This document shows positions 7,819-15,659 of a stretch of DNA of 36,578 bases, piece after piece. Position numbers and translations under genes: made by a program. The notes beneath the pieces were generated by a model. The model was given only the letters and a program-made list of their open reading frames with translations, searched no databases and was not told the origin of the DNA. Position 1 is the first letter of the stretch; each line of letters begins with the position of its first letter. The stretch is from an uncultured Clostridia bacterium (GTDB taxonomy: Bacteria > Bacillota > Clostridia > Christensenellales > CAG-314): NCBI GenBank assembly GCA_947589685.1, contig CANQCN010000011.1, positions 1-36,578 on the forward strand, written 5' to 3'.

Positions 7819-10800
7819 ATGAAAAAGCGCGCTTTTATTTGTATCGCCATTGTTTTGGCAATGTGCGTCTCGTTGTTTGTCGCCTGTTCGGTCGATTTCG
7901 ACGATGACACATTGGTTATGGCTATCGGCAATCTTGAAAGAGAACTGCTTGCCACGGAGGAAACTCCGCAGAGCTATCGGCTCGACAGCAAGATCGAAAG
8001 CTATGACGAAAAAGGTAACTCGGCAACTATTTACATAAAATGGTCGATAGAAGATTCTTATCTTATCACTATCACCGAGGGCGACGGATTTGTGACGGTA
8101 AACGTTCCCGAAAGCCGTTCCGCCGCCATTCATTACAAGCTTTGCGCAACGCTGGTCAATGAAAAGGGACAAATCTACACTCACGAAGACAAACCCTTGA
8201 CTGTGACCGTTTCACGCGTGGCGCCCGCGGTAGAAGTTCCCGGCGGAGGCGGTGGTGAAAACCCCGGCGGTGGAGGAACAACCCCCGGCGGTGGAGGAAC
8301 AACCCCCGGCGGTGGCGGTGAAAATCCCGGTGGCGGTGGATCGCAAGGCGGAGGCGGAACAACTCCGAGCGAGACCACGGGCAAGGGCACGTTGGAAAGC
8401 CCCTACACGGTAGCCGACGCATTGAAAGTCGGCGGCGCATTGGCTGACGGTCAATTCACCGACACGGCGGTATACGTAAAAGGTTACGTTGTCGCAGGTT
8501 CGACGAGTCAAGGCGCAACCCCTTACAAGGGCAGCAGCGGCGATTGGAAATTGCATATATCCGACACGGAAAACGGCACTACGACGTTTTACATATTCTT
8601 TGCCACACCGACAAGCGGCATAACCGATGTCAAGGTTGGCGACTTAGTGGTGGTAAAGGGCTATATCGAGAACTTCAACAGTGTTGTTCAGATGTACGGC
8701 GGCAGCAGCTCCGGATTGGCAATGCCCACGATAGAAGCTCTCACTCCGGGCAGCGGTAGCGGCACAACGCCCGGCGGCGGAGGTGGAACAACACCCGGCG
8801 GAGGCAGCGAGAATCCGGGTGGCGGTGGATCGCAAGGCGGAGGAAGCACGACTCCCGGTACAGGTGGCGGTGGATCGCAAGGCGGAGGCGAAGCTACCAC
8901 ATCAACGGACACCATAGACTTTGCAAATTATGCAAGCACTCACGGTTGGACGACGTCAACAGACGGAAAAGAGGTAACATATACCACGATTGAAACCGAC
9001 GTGGTAACGATTAGCGTAGCTGCAACGGCAAGTGCTCAATCGACTACCGGTAAAGTGACAAGCGCTTCCTGGTGGGGAAGCAATTGGCGGTTATATTCCA
9101 GCGAGCAAGCAACAATGACATTCACTGCGAAGTCGGGTTACACGATAGTTTCCATCAAGATCACGGCTTCGGACAAAGATAAAGACAGCACAGCTTCATT
9201 CAATGTGGGTTCAGATATCTACAATGCCGGTGACGCAATACCCGTCAACGGATCTACGGTGACGATGTCTGTTGCGGGCAAGCAAGCACGTATCACCAAG
9301 ATAGAGATCACCTATTCGCAAGGCGGTAGCACAACTCCCGGCAGCGGTAGCGGCACAACACCCGGCGGCGGATCGCAAGGTGGCAGTGAAGATACCACAT
9401 CCACGGACACCATAGACTTTGCAAATTATGCAAGCACTCACGGTTGGACGACGTCAACAGACGGAAAAGAGGTAACATATACCACGATTGAAACCGACGT
9501 GGTAACGATTAGCGTAGCTGCAACGGCAAGTGCTCAATCGACTACCGGTAAAGTGACAAGCGCTTCCTGGTGGGGAAGCAATTGGCGGTTATATTCCAGC
9601 GAGCAAGCAACAATGACATTCACTGCGAAGTCGGGTTACACGATAGTTTCCATCAAGATCACGGCTTCGGACAAAGATAAAGACAGCACAGCTTCATTCA
9701 ATGTGGGTTCAGATATCTACAATGCCGGTGACGCAATACCCGTCAACGGATCTACGGTGACGATGTCTGTTGCGGGCAAGCAAGCACGTATCACCAAGAT
9801 AGAGATCACCTATTCGCAAGGCGGTAGCACAACTCCTGGTGGCGGTGGAACGACGCCTATTCCTGGCGGAGACACCGATCCGGGCGATGAAGATTACGGA
9901 ACGCCTTCCACCGATTGGTCTGCGCACTACGGCACATACGACCTTATCGGCTACGATTTCACCGCCGACGAAGATCTCCCGAACGATACGGTAAAAATCG
10001 TGATTAGCGCAAACGGTATCGTCATCACGCGCAACAGTGAGGCGTCGGTAACAATTGCCGCTGCCGATTTGGAGTATTACGTCGGAGCAATAGATGAAGA
10101 AGGTGATAGTTTCGATAGTTTCGACTTCACCTACAACAATATTGATTGCTACATAATAATTTACTCCTATGGACACGTCGAATTTGACGATTATGATGGA
10201 GAATTTTGCTACTACACTGAGGACGGTCCCACAAGCGGCGGCGGCAGTGAGAACCCCGATCCGCATGTATGCGGACATCAATGCCCGACTTGCCACGGAT
10301 GCTTGGACGAAACCTGCCAGGATCCCGTTTGCGCAAACAACAGATGCCCCGGTCATACAGTGACTCCGCCTGTTGAGGAAGAAGGTTTCAATCCCATCAC
10401 GCAACCGGCAGCCGGCACTACATACAAACTGGCTATGAAAATTGCCGACGATCAATGGCACTATGTTACAGGTGAGTTTAAAAATACCTATTATCTGGAA
10501 ACTTTAACTGACGTTGCAAAAGCAGCAGATGTAGAGGTCATCGCCGACGGTCAAGGCTGGATTATCAAAATAGACGGCAAGTTCCTTGAAGTTATTTCTG
10601 CGGTCGGCACCGATAGCAAAACTCACACAAACGTTAAACTTAACGACGCTCAGACCGACGGTCAACATTGGACTTGGGACGAAACCAACAAGATCTTTGT
10701 GTTCGGAACCGAAAAGTATATTCTTGGTACTCAAAAAAGTGCAAAACACGACACTGTGAGCGCTACTGTGTACGATAATGTTGGCAGCAACTACCTGCTG

Positions 10801-11412
10801 TATCTTGGCATCTACAACGGTGAGATCGGTGGTGGAAGCACAACCCCCGGCGGTGGCGGCTCTAATCCCGGTGGAGAAACCAACCCCGGTGCTTATACCT
10901 TTGATTTTGTCGGCAAATACGGCACATACAGCGCGAGTTGGTCCGGATCGGTTGGTTCGTATACCGAGAGAACGGTGAGCGCGACCGATTTGGGAATTCA
11001 AGCCACGGTAGAATTCGTTTTTTCTTACGCGTCCAAGCAAGCAAGTGACGCAACTATTGGTGACAGACCCGTATTGGCAAGTAAAGGAGGCGCAACAGAA
11101 TATGTGACGGTGACCGCCACGGGCAGTACGATTTCCTCTGTTACATTCAATTTGAAAGAGTGGGTTACGGGTGGGACCGGCGCTCCAAAAACATTCAAGA
11201 AATTGCAGATTGAATACAAAACAAGCAGCGGTGAGTGGACTGTCGTAAACGGAGTCGGATTTGATGGCACAGCCCAACAGATAACCGACTATACAACGCT
11301 TACCGCTACGAATTTGCCGGCAGATGTAACGCAAGTTCGATTGGTTTATGTCGGCGGCGGAGAAAAAAATCAACAGATAGGTCTCACGAGTATCGAATTG
11401 ATTTTTGCATAA
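7819..11412 (+). CDS. Large modular surface lipoprotein with Gly/Pro linkers and internal duplication
   Basis: 1197 residues, ATG preceded by AAGGAG. A signal peptide with lipobox FVAC puts the lipid-bearing cysteine at residue 23. An N-terminal domain (about 24-135) is followed by Pro-Gly-rich linkers built of PGGGG units that separate globular modules. Residues ~193-310 are OB-fold-like (GTLESPYTVADAL...VKGYV, as in DUF6359). Two identical ~145-residue beta-rich modules follow (about 361-508 and 527-674), then an acidic domain (~690-800). A cluster of seven Cys and three His at ~815-846 (HVCGHQCPTCHGC and on) could bind zinc. A trefoil-like domain (~858-1005) and a C-terminal beta domain (~1030-1197) end the protein. 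It is probably an adhesin or glycan-binding protein displayed on the cell surface, with no catalytic motif seen. The tandem modules come from a recent duplication. Confidence 0.85.
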   Translation: MKKRAFICIAIVLAMCVSLFVACSVDFDDDTLVMAIGNLERELLATEETPQSYRLDSKIESYDEKGNSATIYIKWSIEDSYLITITEGDGFVTVNVPESRSAAIHYKLCATLVNEKGQIYTHEDKPLTVTVSRVAPAVEVPGGGGGENPGGGGTTPGGGGTTPGGGGENPGGGGSQGGGGTTPSETTGKGTLESPYTVADALKVGGALADGQFTDTAVYVKGYVVAGSTSQGATPYKGSSGDWKLHISDTENGTTTFYIFFATPTSGITDVKVGDLVVVKGYIENFNSVVQMYGGSSSGLAMPTIEALTPGSGSGTTPGGGGGTTPGGGSENPGGGGSQGGGSTTPGTGGGGSQGGGEATTSTDTIDFANYASTHGWTTSTDGKEVTYTTIETDVVTISVAATASAQSTTGKVTSASWWGSNWRLYSSEQATMTFTAKSGYTIVSIKITASDKDKDSTASFNVGSDIYNAGDAIPVNGSTVTMSVAGKQARITKIEITYSQGGSTTPGSGSGTTPGGGSQGGSEDTTSTDTIDFANYASTHGWTTSTDGKEVTYTTIETDVVTISVAATASAQSTTGKVTSASWWGSNWRLYSSEQATMTFTAKSGYTIVSIKITASDKDKDSTASFNVGSDIYNAGDAIPVNGSTVTMSVAGKQARITKIEITYSQGGSTTPGGGGTTPIPGGDTDPGDEDYGTPSTDWSAHYGTYDLIGYDFTADEDLPNDTVKIVISANGIVITRNSEASVTIAAADLEYYVGAIDEEGDSFDSFDFTYNNIDCYIIIYSYGHVEFDDYDGEFCYYTEDGPTSGGGSENPDPHVCGHQCPTCHGCLDETCQDPVCANNRCPGHTVTPPVEEEGFNPITQPAAGTTYKLAMKIADDQWHYVTGEFKNTYYLETLTDVAKAADVEVIADGQGWIIKIDGKFLEVISAVGTDSKTHTNVKLNDAQTDGQHWTWDETNKIFVFGTEKYILGTQKSAKHDTVSATVYDNVGSNYLLYLGIYNGEIGGGSTTPGGGGSNPGGETNPGAYTFDFVGKYGTYSASWSGSVGSYTERTVSATDLGIQATVEFVFSYASKQASDATIGDRPVLASKGGATEYVTVTATGSTISSVTFNLKEWVTGGTGAPKTFKKLQIEYKTSSGEWTVVNGVGFDGTAQQITDYTTLTATNLPADVTQVRLVYVGGGEKNQQIGLTSIELIFA
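8905..9836 (+). repeat. Perfect 434-bp tandem duplication within the lipoprotein gene
   Basis: Bases 8905-9338 and 9403-9836 are identical by eye, offset by 498 bp (166 codons), so the frame is kept. The first differences outside the match are A8904/C9402 and C9339/T9837. The two copies are joined by a Gly/Pro/Ser linker. Zero divergence points to a very recent duplication, active homogenisation, or an assembly effect. Confidence 0.95.
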
Positions 11413-11425
11413 AAAATATTTCAAA

Positions 11426-11458
11426 AAAAGACTCCGGCATCAAAAGTCGGAGTCTTTT
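11426..11458 (+). terminator. Terminator of the lipoprotein gene
   Basis: AAAAGACTCCG (11426-11436) pairs with CGGAGTCTTTT (11448-11458), ending in a T-run. The A-rich left arm makes it usable in both directions. Confidence 0.85.
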
Positions 11459-11485
11459 GCATTTATTGAAGTTTATGTCTTGTAT

Positions 11486-11633
11486 CCCTCTTCCACCGCA
11501 AGCGGTCCCGACTGTGTTGGTGCATTAGAAAAGCACCAACTTGCCCGCGCTCAAGGCGAAGTGTCCACAGTACACATTCGCTTGTCGTGGCGCGCCCCTC
11601 AACTCGCTACGCTGTTGTTGATGGGGACGGTTG
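11486..11633 (+). repeat. Dispersed intergenic repeat, inverted copies near the window end
   Basis: Bases 11486-11509 (CCCTCTTCCACCGC and on, a small palindrome) are the exact reverse complement of 36338-36361. Bases 11534-11633 match the reverse complement of 36578-36489 with a few changes and one short length difference. The shared core contains a GCGAA...TTCGC stem. No gene is encoded here. Confidence 0.85.
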
Positions 11634-11713
11634 TTAGGTGAAGTTGCTGCGCAGTGAAGTAATTTTATATAAAGTCCGTCCTTATTTCACTATGAGCGAG
11701 TGCGTCGCGACTC

Positions 11714-11800
11714 AAAATAATCTGCAACGAGCGCACGCAGTGCGCGAAGCGAAGCCTTTTTGAGCGCGACCGCACGAGCGACTCCCTTTTTGCGTGGAAT
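11714..11800. repeat. Decayed copy of the modular palindromic element
   Basis: CAAAATAATCTGCAACGA (11714-11731) equals the reverse complement of part of the element at 35959-36066, and GAAGCCTTTTTG (11753-11764) and TTTTTGCGTGGAATACCC (11788-11805) correspond to its outer end. The central palindrome is a different one: GCGCACgcaGTGCGC. The terminal repeats are incomplete. It sits just after the end of surE and may help stop minus-strand transcription. 11641-11713 holds nothing I can identify. Confidence 0.6.
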
Positions 11801-11815
11801 ACCCGATGCGGCATT

Positions 11816-12535
11816 TTAGGGCAGCCGCACCTTGTTCCACACGGCAAGATCGTCGCGGCGGGCGGATAGGGGCGTTATGCTTATGTAGTCGTTCATCACC
11901 GCGTCGGTATCCATAGTCAGATCGTTCCCCAAGCGGTAAACGCTGTATCCTTGTTGGCTGTAAAGTCCGTTGCCAATGCTCACAAATTCGTCCGTAAAGT
12001 ATGCGCCGCCTTGTTTTGTCCACTTTATTCCCTTGCTGTGCAGGGGTATGTTTACGTTGAAGTGATTGCAGTGGGCAAAAAGATCGTGTTTTACAAAATA
12101 CGTCCACACATCGTCCAACTGCGCCTCCGCCTCCGCAAAGCTTGTCGGGTCGGTGGAGAAAGCAATGCCGCGGCACCCGCGCAAAGCCGCCTCGAAGATG
12201 TTGGCAACGGTGCCGCTGTAAAGAATATCCTCGCCCATATTGAAGCCTTTGTTTATGCCCGACAGCACCAAGTCGTAGTGTACTCCCAAGCCGAGCGTGC
12301 CGAAGCGTACGCAATCCACGGGAGTGGAATCCACCACGTAGGCGTTTATTCCTTGCATAAAGGTAACGGGCTGTATTTTTATCGGACCGTCGTGGATACT
12401 TATGGCGTGGCTTTTGGCGCTTTGTTGACGAGCGGGCGCGCACACGGTCACTTCGCCCTTTTGGGCTGCCCACTTCGCCAAAATTTTTATGCCTTCGCAA
12501 TCGATTCCGTCGTCATTTGCAACGAGTATTTTCAT
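11816..12535 (-). CDS. surE: 5'/3'-nucleotidase SurE
   Basis: 239 residues. Hydrolyses nucleoside 5'- and 3'-monophosphates, and in some species short polyphosphate, using a divalent metal. The metal site is complete: N7-D8-D9-G10, S39, and N95 in SGINKGFN. The YSGTVANIFEAALRG helix is typical of the family. The start at 12535 gives the canonical MKILVANDDG; an open frame continues upstream but only by overlapping the previous gene. The ATG overlaps the upstream DHH stop as ATGA, so it is translationally coupled. In this position it can finish what the two nanoRNases begin, turning mononucleotides into nucleosides. A second SurE-like gene lies at 23614. Confidence 0.95.
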   Translation of the reverse strand: MKILVANDDGIDCEGIKILAKWAAQKGEVTVCAPARQQSAKSHAISIHDGPIKIQPVTFMQGINAYVVDSTPVDCVRFGTLGLGVHYDLVLSGINKGFNMGEDILYSGTVANIFEAALRGCRGIAFSTDPTSFAEAEAQLDDVWTYFVKHDLFAHCNHFNVNIPLHSKGIKWTKQGGAYFTDEFVSIGNGLYSQQGYSVYRLGNDLTMDTDAVMNDYISITPLSARRDDLAVWNKVRLP

Positions 12536-13515
12536 AGCCACCCCTTGTTGTTTGCTTTGTAATCCGCAACCATTTTGTCTCCGTCGGCGATCATGGCGGA
12601 TATTTCCTTTTTGTTGTGCAGCGTAGCTCCGCAGGTGCATTGATGTCCGCCCCCGCCGTATTTTTCCGCAAGTTCGTTTATCGTCATAAAGCGGCTTCTC
12701 AATCTGACGCGCACCGTTCCGTCGGGCATATCGATAAAAGCAAGCTGCGCAATGCAGTTTTTTATAAATTTCAGATAGCTTATCGCTTCGCTTGCCTGTT
12801 CGGACGTGAGGGCAAATTTCTTTTGCATTTTTTTGTCCACGTGCAGGTACACCAAGCCGTTTTTGGTAGTTTTCATATGTTCCAGCACGTACGCCTGAAA
12901 TTTCAATTGCGAGTAATCTTCCAGATACAGATGAGCGTACAGCGTTTCGATGTCCACGCCGAAGTCCAACAGCATTCCGCCTATGCGCAGCGTGTCGCCC
13001 GTGGTGGCTTCGTAGCGAAACCGTCCGCTGTCGGTCACAAGTCCGCAGTAGATATATGTCGCCGCTTCCTTGTCAAGTTTAAGCGTGCCCTTGAACGTCT
13101 CGTAAAAGAAAGCGATCATCTCGCAGCAGGAGCTGCGCTCATCCTCCACCCAGCTCAGGTCGCCGTAGGGCTTGATGTTGATGTGGTGGTCTATTTTGAT
13201 TATCTCCTTGGCAAGGTCCACGCGGCTGTTGCTTATGCGATCCATAGTGGCGGTATCCGTCACTATCAGCAGCGCGCCGTCGTATTCGCTGTCGGCGATA
13301 CGGTCGTCGTCCGGTCCGAGAAACGCCAGATAGTCGCTTTTGTCTTCCGTCTGCACGTATATTTTTTTGTCGGGAAAGCTCAGCCTCAGCATTGCCGCAA
13401 GCCCGCGCGACGAGCCTATCGCGTCGCCGTCGGGGCGTACGTGACGGGTGATTATTATTTTGTCATATTGCACGATCTTGTCGAGAATTGCCTGCATTGT
13501 TTGTTGTTGGGTCAT
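12532..13515 (-). CDS. nrnA: DHH/DHHA1 phosphoesterase, nanoRNase-type (copy 2)
   Basis: 327 residues. The NrnA family degrades 2-5-nt RNA fragments and 3'-phosphoadenosine phosphate. Visible motifs are TRHVRPDGDAIGSS (motif I), TDTA (II), KIDHHINIK (the DHH motif) and, in the DHHA1 substrate domain, KYGGGGHQCTCGA. The start at 13515 has AGAGGAGA in front, and its ATG overlaps the stop of the preceding DHH gene as ATGA. The ORF is open further upstream but only in the shadow of that gene. It is clearly a paralogue of its neighbour but quite diverged, so substrate preferences may differ. SurE follows with the same ATGA overlap. Confidence 0.92.
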   Translation of the reverse strand: MTQQQTMQAILDKIVQYDKIIITRHVRPDGDAIGSSRGLAAMLRLSFPDKKIYVQTEDKSDYLAFLGPDDDRIADSEYDGALLIVTDTATMDRISNSRVDLAKEIIKIDHHINIKPYGDLSWVEDERSSCCEMIAFFYETFKGTLKLDKEAATYIYCGLVTDSGRFRYEATTGDTLRIGGMLLDFGVDIETLYAHLYLEDYSQLKFQAYVLEHMKTTKNGLVYLHVDKKMQKKFALTSEQASEAISYLKFIKNCIAQLAFIDMPDGTVRVRLRSRFMTINELAEKYGGGGHQCTCGATLHNKKEISAMIADGDKMVADYKANNKGWL

Positions 13516-14468
13516 ATCGATTCTCCTCTGTGTAGGGCTTTGAGATCCTCTACCATTTTCATTGCCGTCGCTATGTCGGGCACGGTCGCTCCGCTGGCTT
13601 TTGCGTGTCCTCCGCCGCCGTATTTGACGGCAACGGGGTTGATATTGTATTTTTTGGAGCGCAGTTCGCACAGCACTCCCTGTTCGGTCTCGGTAAAGTT
13701 CACCCAGCTGTCCACGCCGCGTATGTCCGACATGGTGCCCACCATTCCGCGGGATATGCCGAAGCTGTCCGCGCCGTACTCCGCCTCGTATCGGGCAAGC
13801 TCGTTTTTGTCGGTCACTATGTAAGCTACGCCGTCGCCCGCCAAACGAATTTTGAGTATGTAGTGCGCGCGCAGCTGCGTGTTTTTGAAGTCGTCCGCGT
13901 AAAGCTCGCAGTAGATCTCGTTGGGGTCGAAGTTCTGTTCGGTAAGAGTAGCCGCCAAACGAAACGTTCTGCTGTTTGCCGAGTCGTAGCGAAAGCGTCC
14001 GCTGTCGGTAACCATGCCCGTAAAGAGCGATTTTGCCGCAAGTCTGTTAAAGCGCAGCCCCGTATCCAGCGCAAATTGGGTAAGAAGCCCGCAGCAGCTT
14101 TCGAACGTGCTGTCGATAACGTCCACGTCGCAGATGCTTTCGCAAAAGATGTGGTGGTCGAACCTGAGCGTCGCTTCCGCCTTTTGATAGCGGTCGTCGC
14201 TTATCATAAATTTTGCCGACGTGTCCAACACGATCGCCAACGCCCCGTTGTAGGCTTCGTCGGGTATGTCGTCCGTCGCGCACCCTTCCATAAAGGCGTA
14301 CCTCTTGGCGGGGTCGCCCACGATATACACCGTTTTGTCGGGGAAATTCTCATTTATCAGCGCTTTCAACCCTATCTGACTGCCCAGCGCGTCGCCGTCG
14401 GGATTGCTGTGACGATGAATTATTATCCTGTCGTATTTGCGTATCAGTTCCAGCGCCTTTTCAAACAT
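13512..14468 (-). CDS. nrnA: DHH/DHHA1 phosphoesterase, nanoRNase-type (copy 1)
   Basis: 318 residues. Motifs: HRHSNPDGDALGSQ, VLDTS, RFDHH, and KYGGGGHAKASGA in the DHHA1 domain. All metal ligands expected of the family are present, so it should act as a cytoplasmic Mn-dependent phosphodiesterase on nanoRNA, pAp or a cyclic dinucleotide product such as pApA. AAAGAGG precedes ATG 14468 at normal spacing. It is the first gene after a strong promoter at 14515-14543 and heads the DHH-DHH-surE unit. Confidence 0.92.
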   Translation of the reverse strand: MFEKALELIRKYDRIIIHRHSNPDGDALGSQIGLKALINENFPDKTVYIVGDPAKRYAFMEGCATDDIPDEAYNGALAIVLDTSAKFMISDDRYQKAEATLRFDHHIFCESICDVDVIDSTFESCCGLLTQFALDTGLRFNRLAAKSLFTGMVTDSGRFRYDSANSRTFRLAATLTEQNFDPNEIYCELYADDFKNTQLRAHYILKIRLAGDGVAYIVTDKNELARYEAEYGADSFGISRGMVGTMSDIRGVDSWVNFTETEQGVLCELRSKKYNINPVAVKYGGGGHAKASGATVPDIATAMKMVEDLKALHRGESI

Positions 14469-14514
14469 ATTTTACCTCTTTTTCCGACCCCATACGGACG
14501 GTTTGCAATATTAC

Positions 14515-14543
14515 ATTTTAACATATTTCGTCTTGCTCGTCAA
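14515..14543 (-). promoter_or_regulatory. Promoter of the DHH-DHH-surE operon
   Basis: On the minus strand: TTGACG (14543-14538), 17-bp spacer, TGtTAAAAT with the -10 hexamer at 14520-14515. It starts 17 bases after the stop of the upstream membrane gene, which has no terminator of its own. Confidence 0.8.
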
Positions 14544-14560
14544 CTGCGCGCGAGTATCCG

Positions 14561-15448
14561 TCAGGATTCGGGGATAGCCTCCGCCATAGCGCGCACGTAG
14601 CTGTCGGAGTTTACGTCGATGATGTTGGCGGAGTAGATCAGTATCGGTATCATAAGTATCGCCGCAAGCAATTTGTTGATGAAGTACAGCGCGACGGCTA
14701 CGGCGAAATTTATCAACAATATTATGCAAATGGACGCAAGATGTTGCAGTACGTTTTTTGCCGTCATCACTTGTTTCAGGCTCAGACCGTTGCCGCGGTA
14801 GATGAGATAGGACGACAGCAGCGACAGTATGCACATCAACACGGCAAATACAGCGTACACCAACAGGCTGTACAGACGTATCGTGGCAAGCAGCGCCAAC
14901 GAAACCACAAGCAGCAAGGTCTGCGCAAGCGGAGCCAGCGTGTGAGCTATTACGAATTGTTTTACGCTGCGTTTGGCAAGCTTGCTGCGTAGCACAAATT
15001 TCGTCGCAAAGTTCGCCAAAAGCGTGCCCAAAACGCACAGCGCAATGGCGACCGCCGCGTCCGCGACCATATTTTCGGCAAATCGGGCGCAAATATCCGA
15101 CACGTTTTGTTCGAAGCCCTCCGTGCTTTGACTCAGCGTATCCACAAATCCCTTGAATGTGTTTTGCAGCCAATTTGTGTCTATCAGCGTCTGCAAGGTG
15201 TCGCCGAAATTGCCGTTCCAATCTATCTGCGACATCGCGTAGGCAAAAAAGTCTCCTATCGCTTCGGACGAATCGGCAAGCGACTTGTCCAGCAGCTCCG
15301 ACAGCTCCGAAAAGGTCGCGCCTATGTCCCCCGCCGCAGCGCCTGCAAACACAAAAACAGCTATCAACATAAACAGATAAACAATGCCCATGGGCACAAA
15401 AATAAAAACCAAATTTTTACCGAGGTTTTTCAGCGAATTTTTTATCAT
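14561..15448 (-). CDS. Polytopic membrane protein of unknown function
   Basis: 295 residues with a hydrophobic helix at ~12-36. An acidic, Ser-rich, probably external region (~37-125) follows, then about five helices: VADAAVAIALCVLGTLLANF, TLAPLAQTLLLVVSLALLAT, LLVYAVFAVLMCILSLLSSY and two near 240-280. The layout recalls YihY-like or YesL-like envelope proteins, but I see no diagnostic motif and give no function. GGGAGA precedes the ATG. It is transcribed from a near-consensus promoter at 15510-15538. No terminator separates it from the DHH-surE genes, so read-through is likely. Confidence 0.7.
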   Translation of the reverse strand: MIKNSLKNLGKNLVFIFVPMGIVYLFMLIAVFVFAGAAAGDIGATFSELSELLDKSLADSSEAIGDFFAYAMSQIDWNGNFGDTLQTLIDTNWLQNTFKGFVDTLSQSTEGFEQNVSDICARFAENMVADAAVAIALCVLGTLLANFATKFVLRSKLAKRSVKQFVIAHTLAPLAQTLLLVVSLALLATIRLYSLLVYAVFAVLMCILSLLSSYLIYRGNGLSLKQVMTAKNVLQHLASICIILLINFAVAVALYFINKLLAAILMIPILIYSANIIDVNSDSYVRAMAEAIPES

Positions 15449-15509
15449 TTATTTCTCCCGTCGTCCTTGCCGTTTGCAACAAACGCGCGTAATAATATAT
15501 TCCTTATAT

Positions 15510-15538
15510 ATTCTAACAGACGGCGTCGCAGCTGTCAA
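15510..15538 (-). promoter_or_regulatory. Promoter of the membrane-protein gene
   Basis: On the minus strand: TTGACA (15538-15533), 17-bp spacer, TAGAAT (15515-15510). Divergent from the promoter at 15624. Confidence 0.82.
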
Positions 15539-15623
15539 CCTGTTGCGGTCGGTAGGACGCTCCGTTCGTTTGCCGCCGCGGGGCAGATAAAAGGAGGAGT
15601 TTTGCAAAAAACCTTCGCCCGTA

Positions 15624-15659
15624 TTGACAACAATACAAAATTGTGTATAAAATATCAAT
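15624..15659 (+). promoter_or_regulatory. Promoter placing transcription start at the CDF start codon
   Basis: TTGACA (15624-15629) with TATAAA at 15646-15651 (spacer 16), or TAAAAT at 15648-15653 (spacer 18). The ATG is at 15660, six bases after TAAAAT. There is no Shine-Dalgarno sequence, and an in-frame TAA at 15648-15650 forbids an earlier start. An orphan AAAGGAGGAG at 15589-15599 lies upstream of the promoter and cannot serve this gene. Confidence 0.7.

Noticed and set aside
8181..8915. Minus-strand Pro-rich open frames opposite the lipoprotein linkers
   Set aside because: They are translations of the Gly-rich repeat coding strand in reverse.
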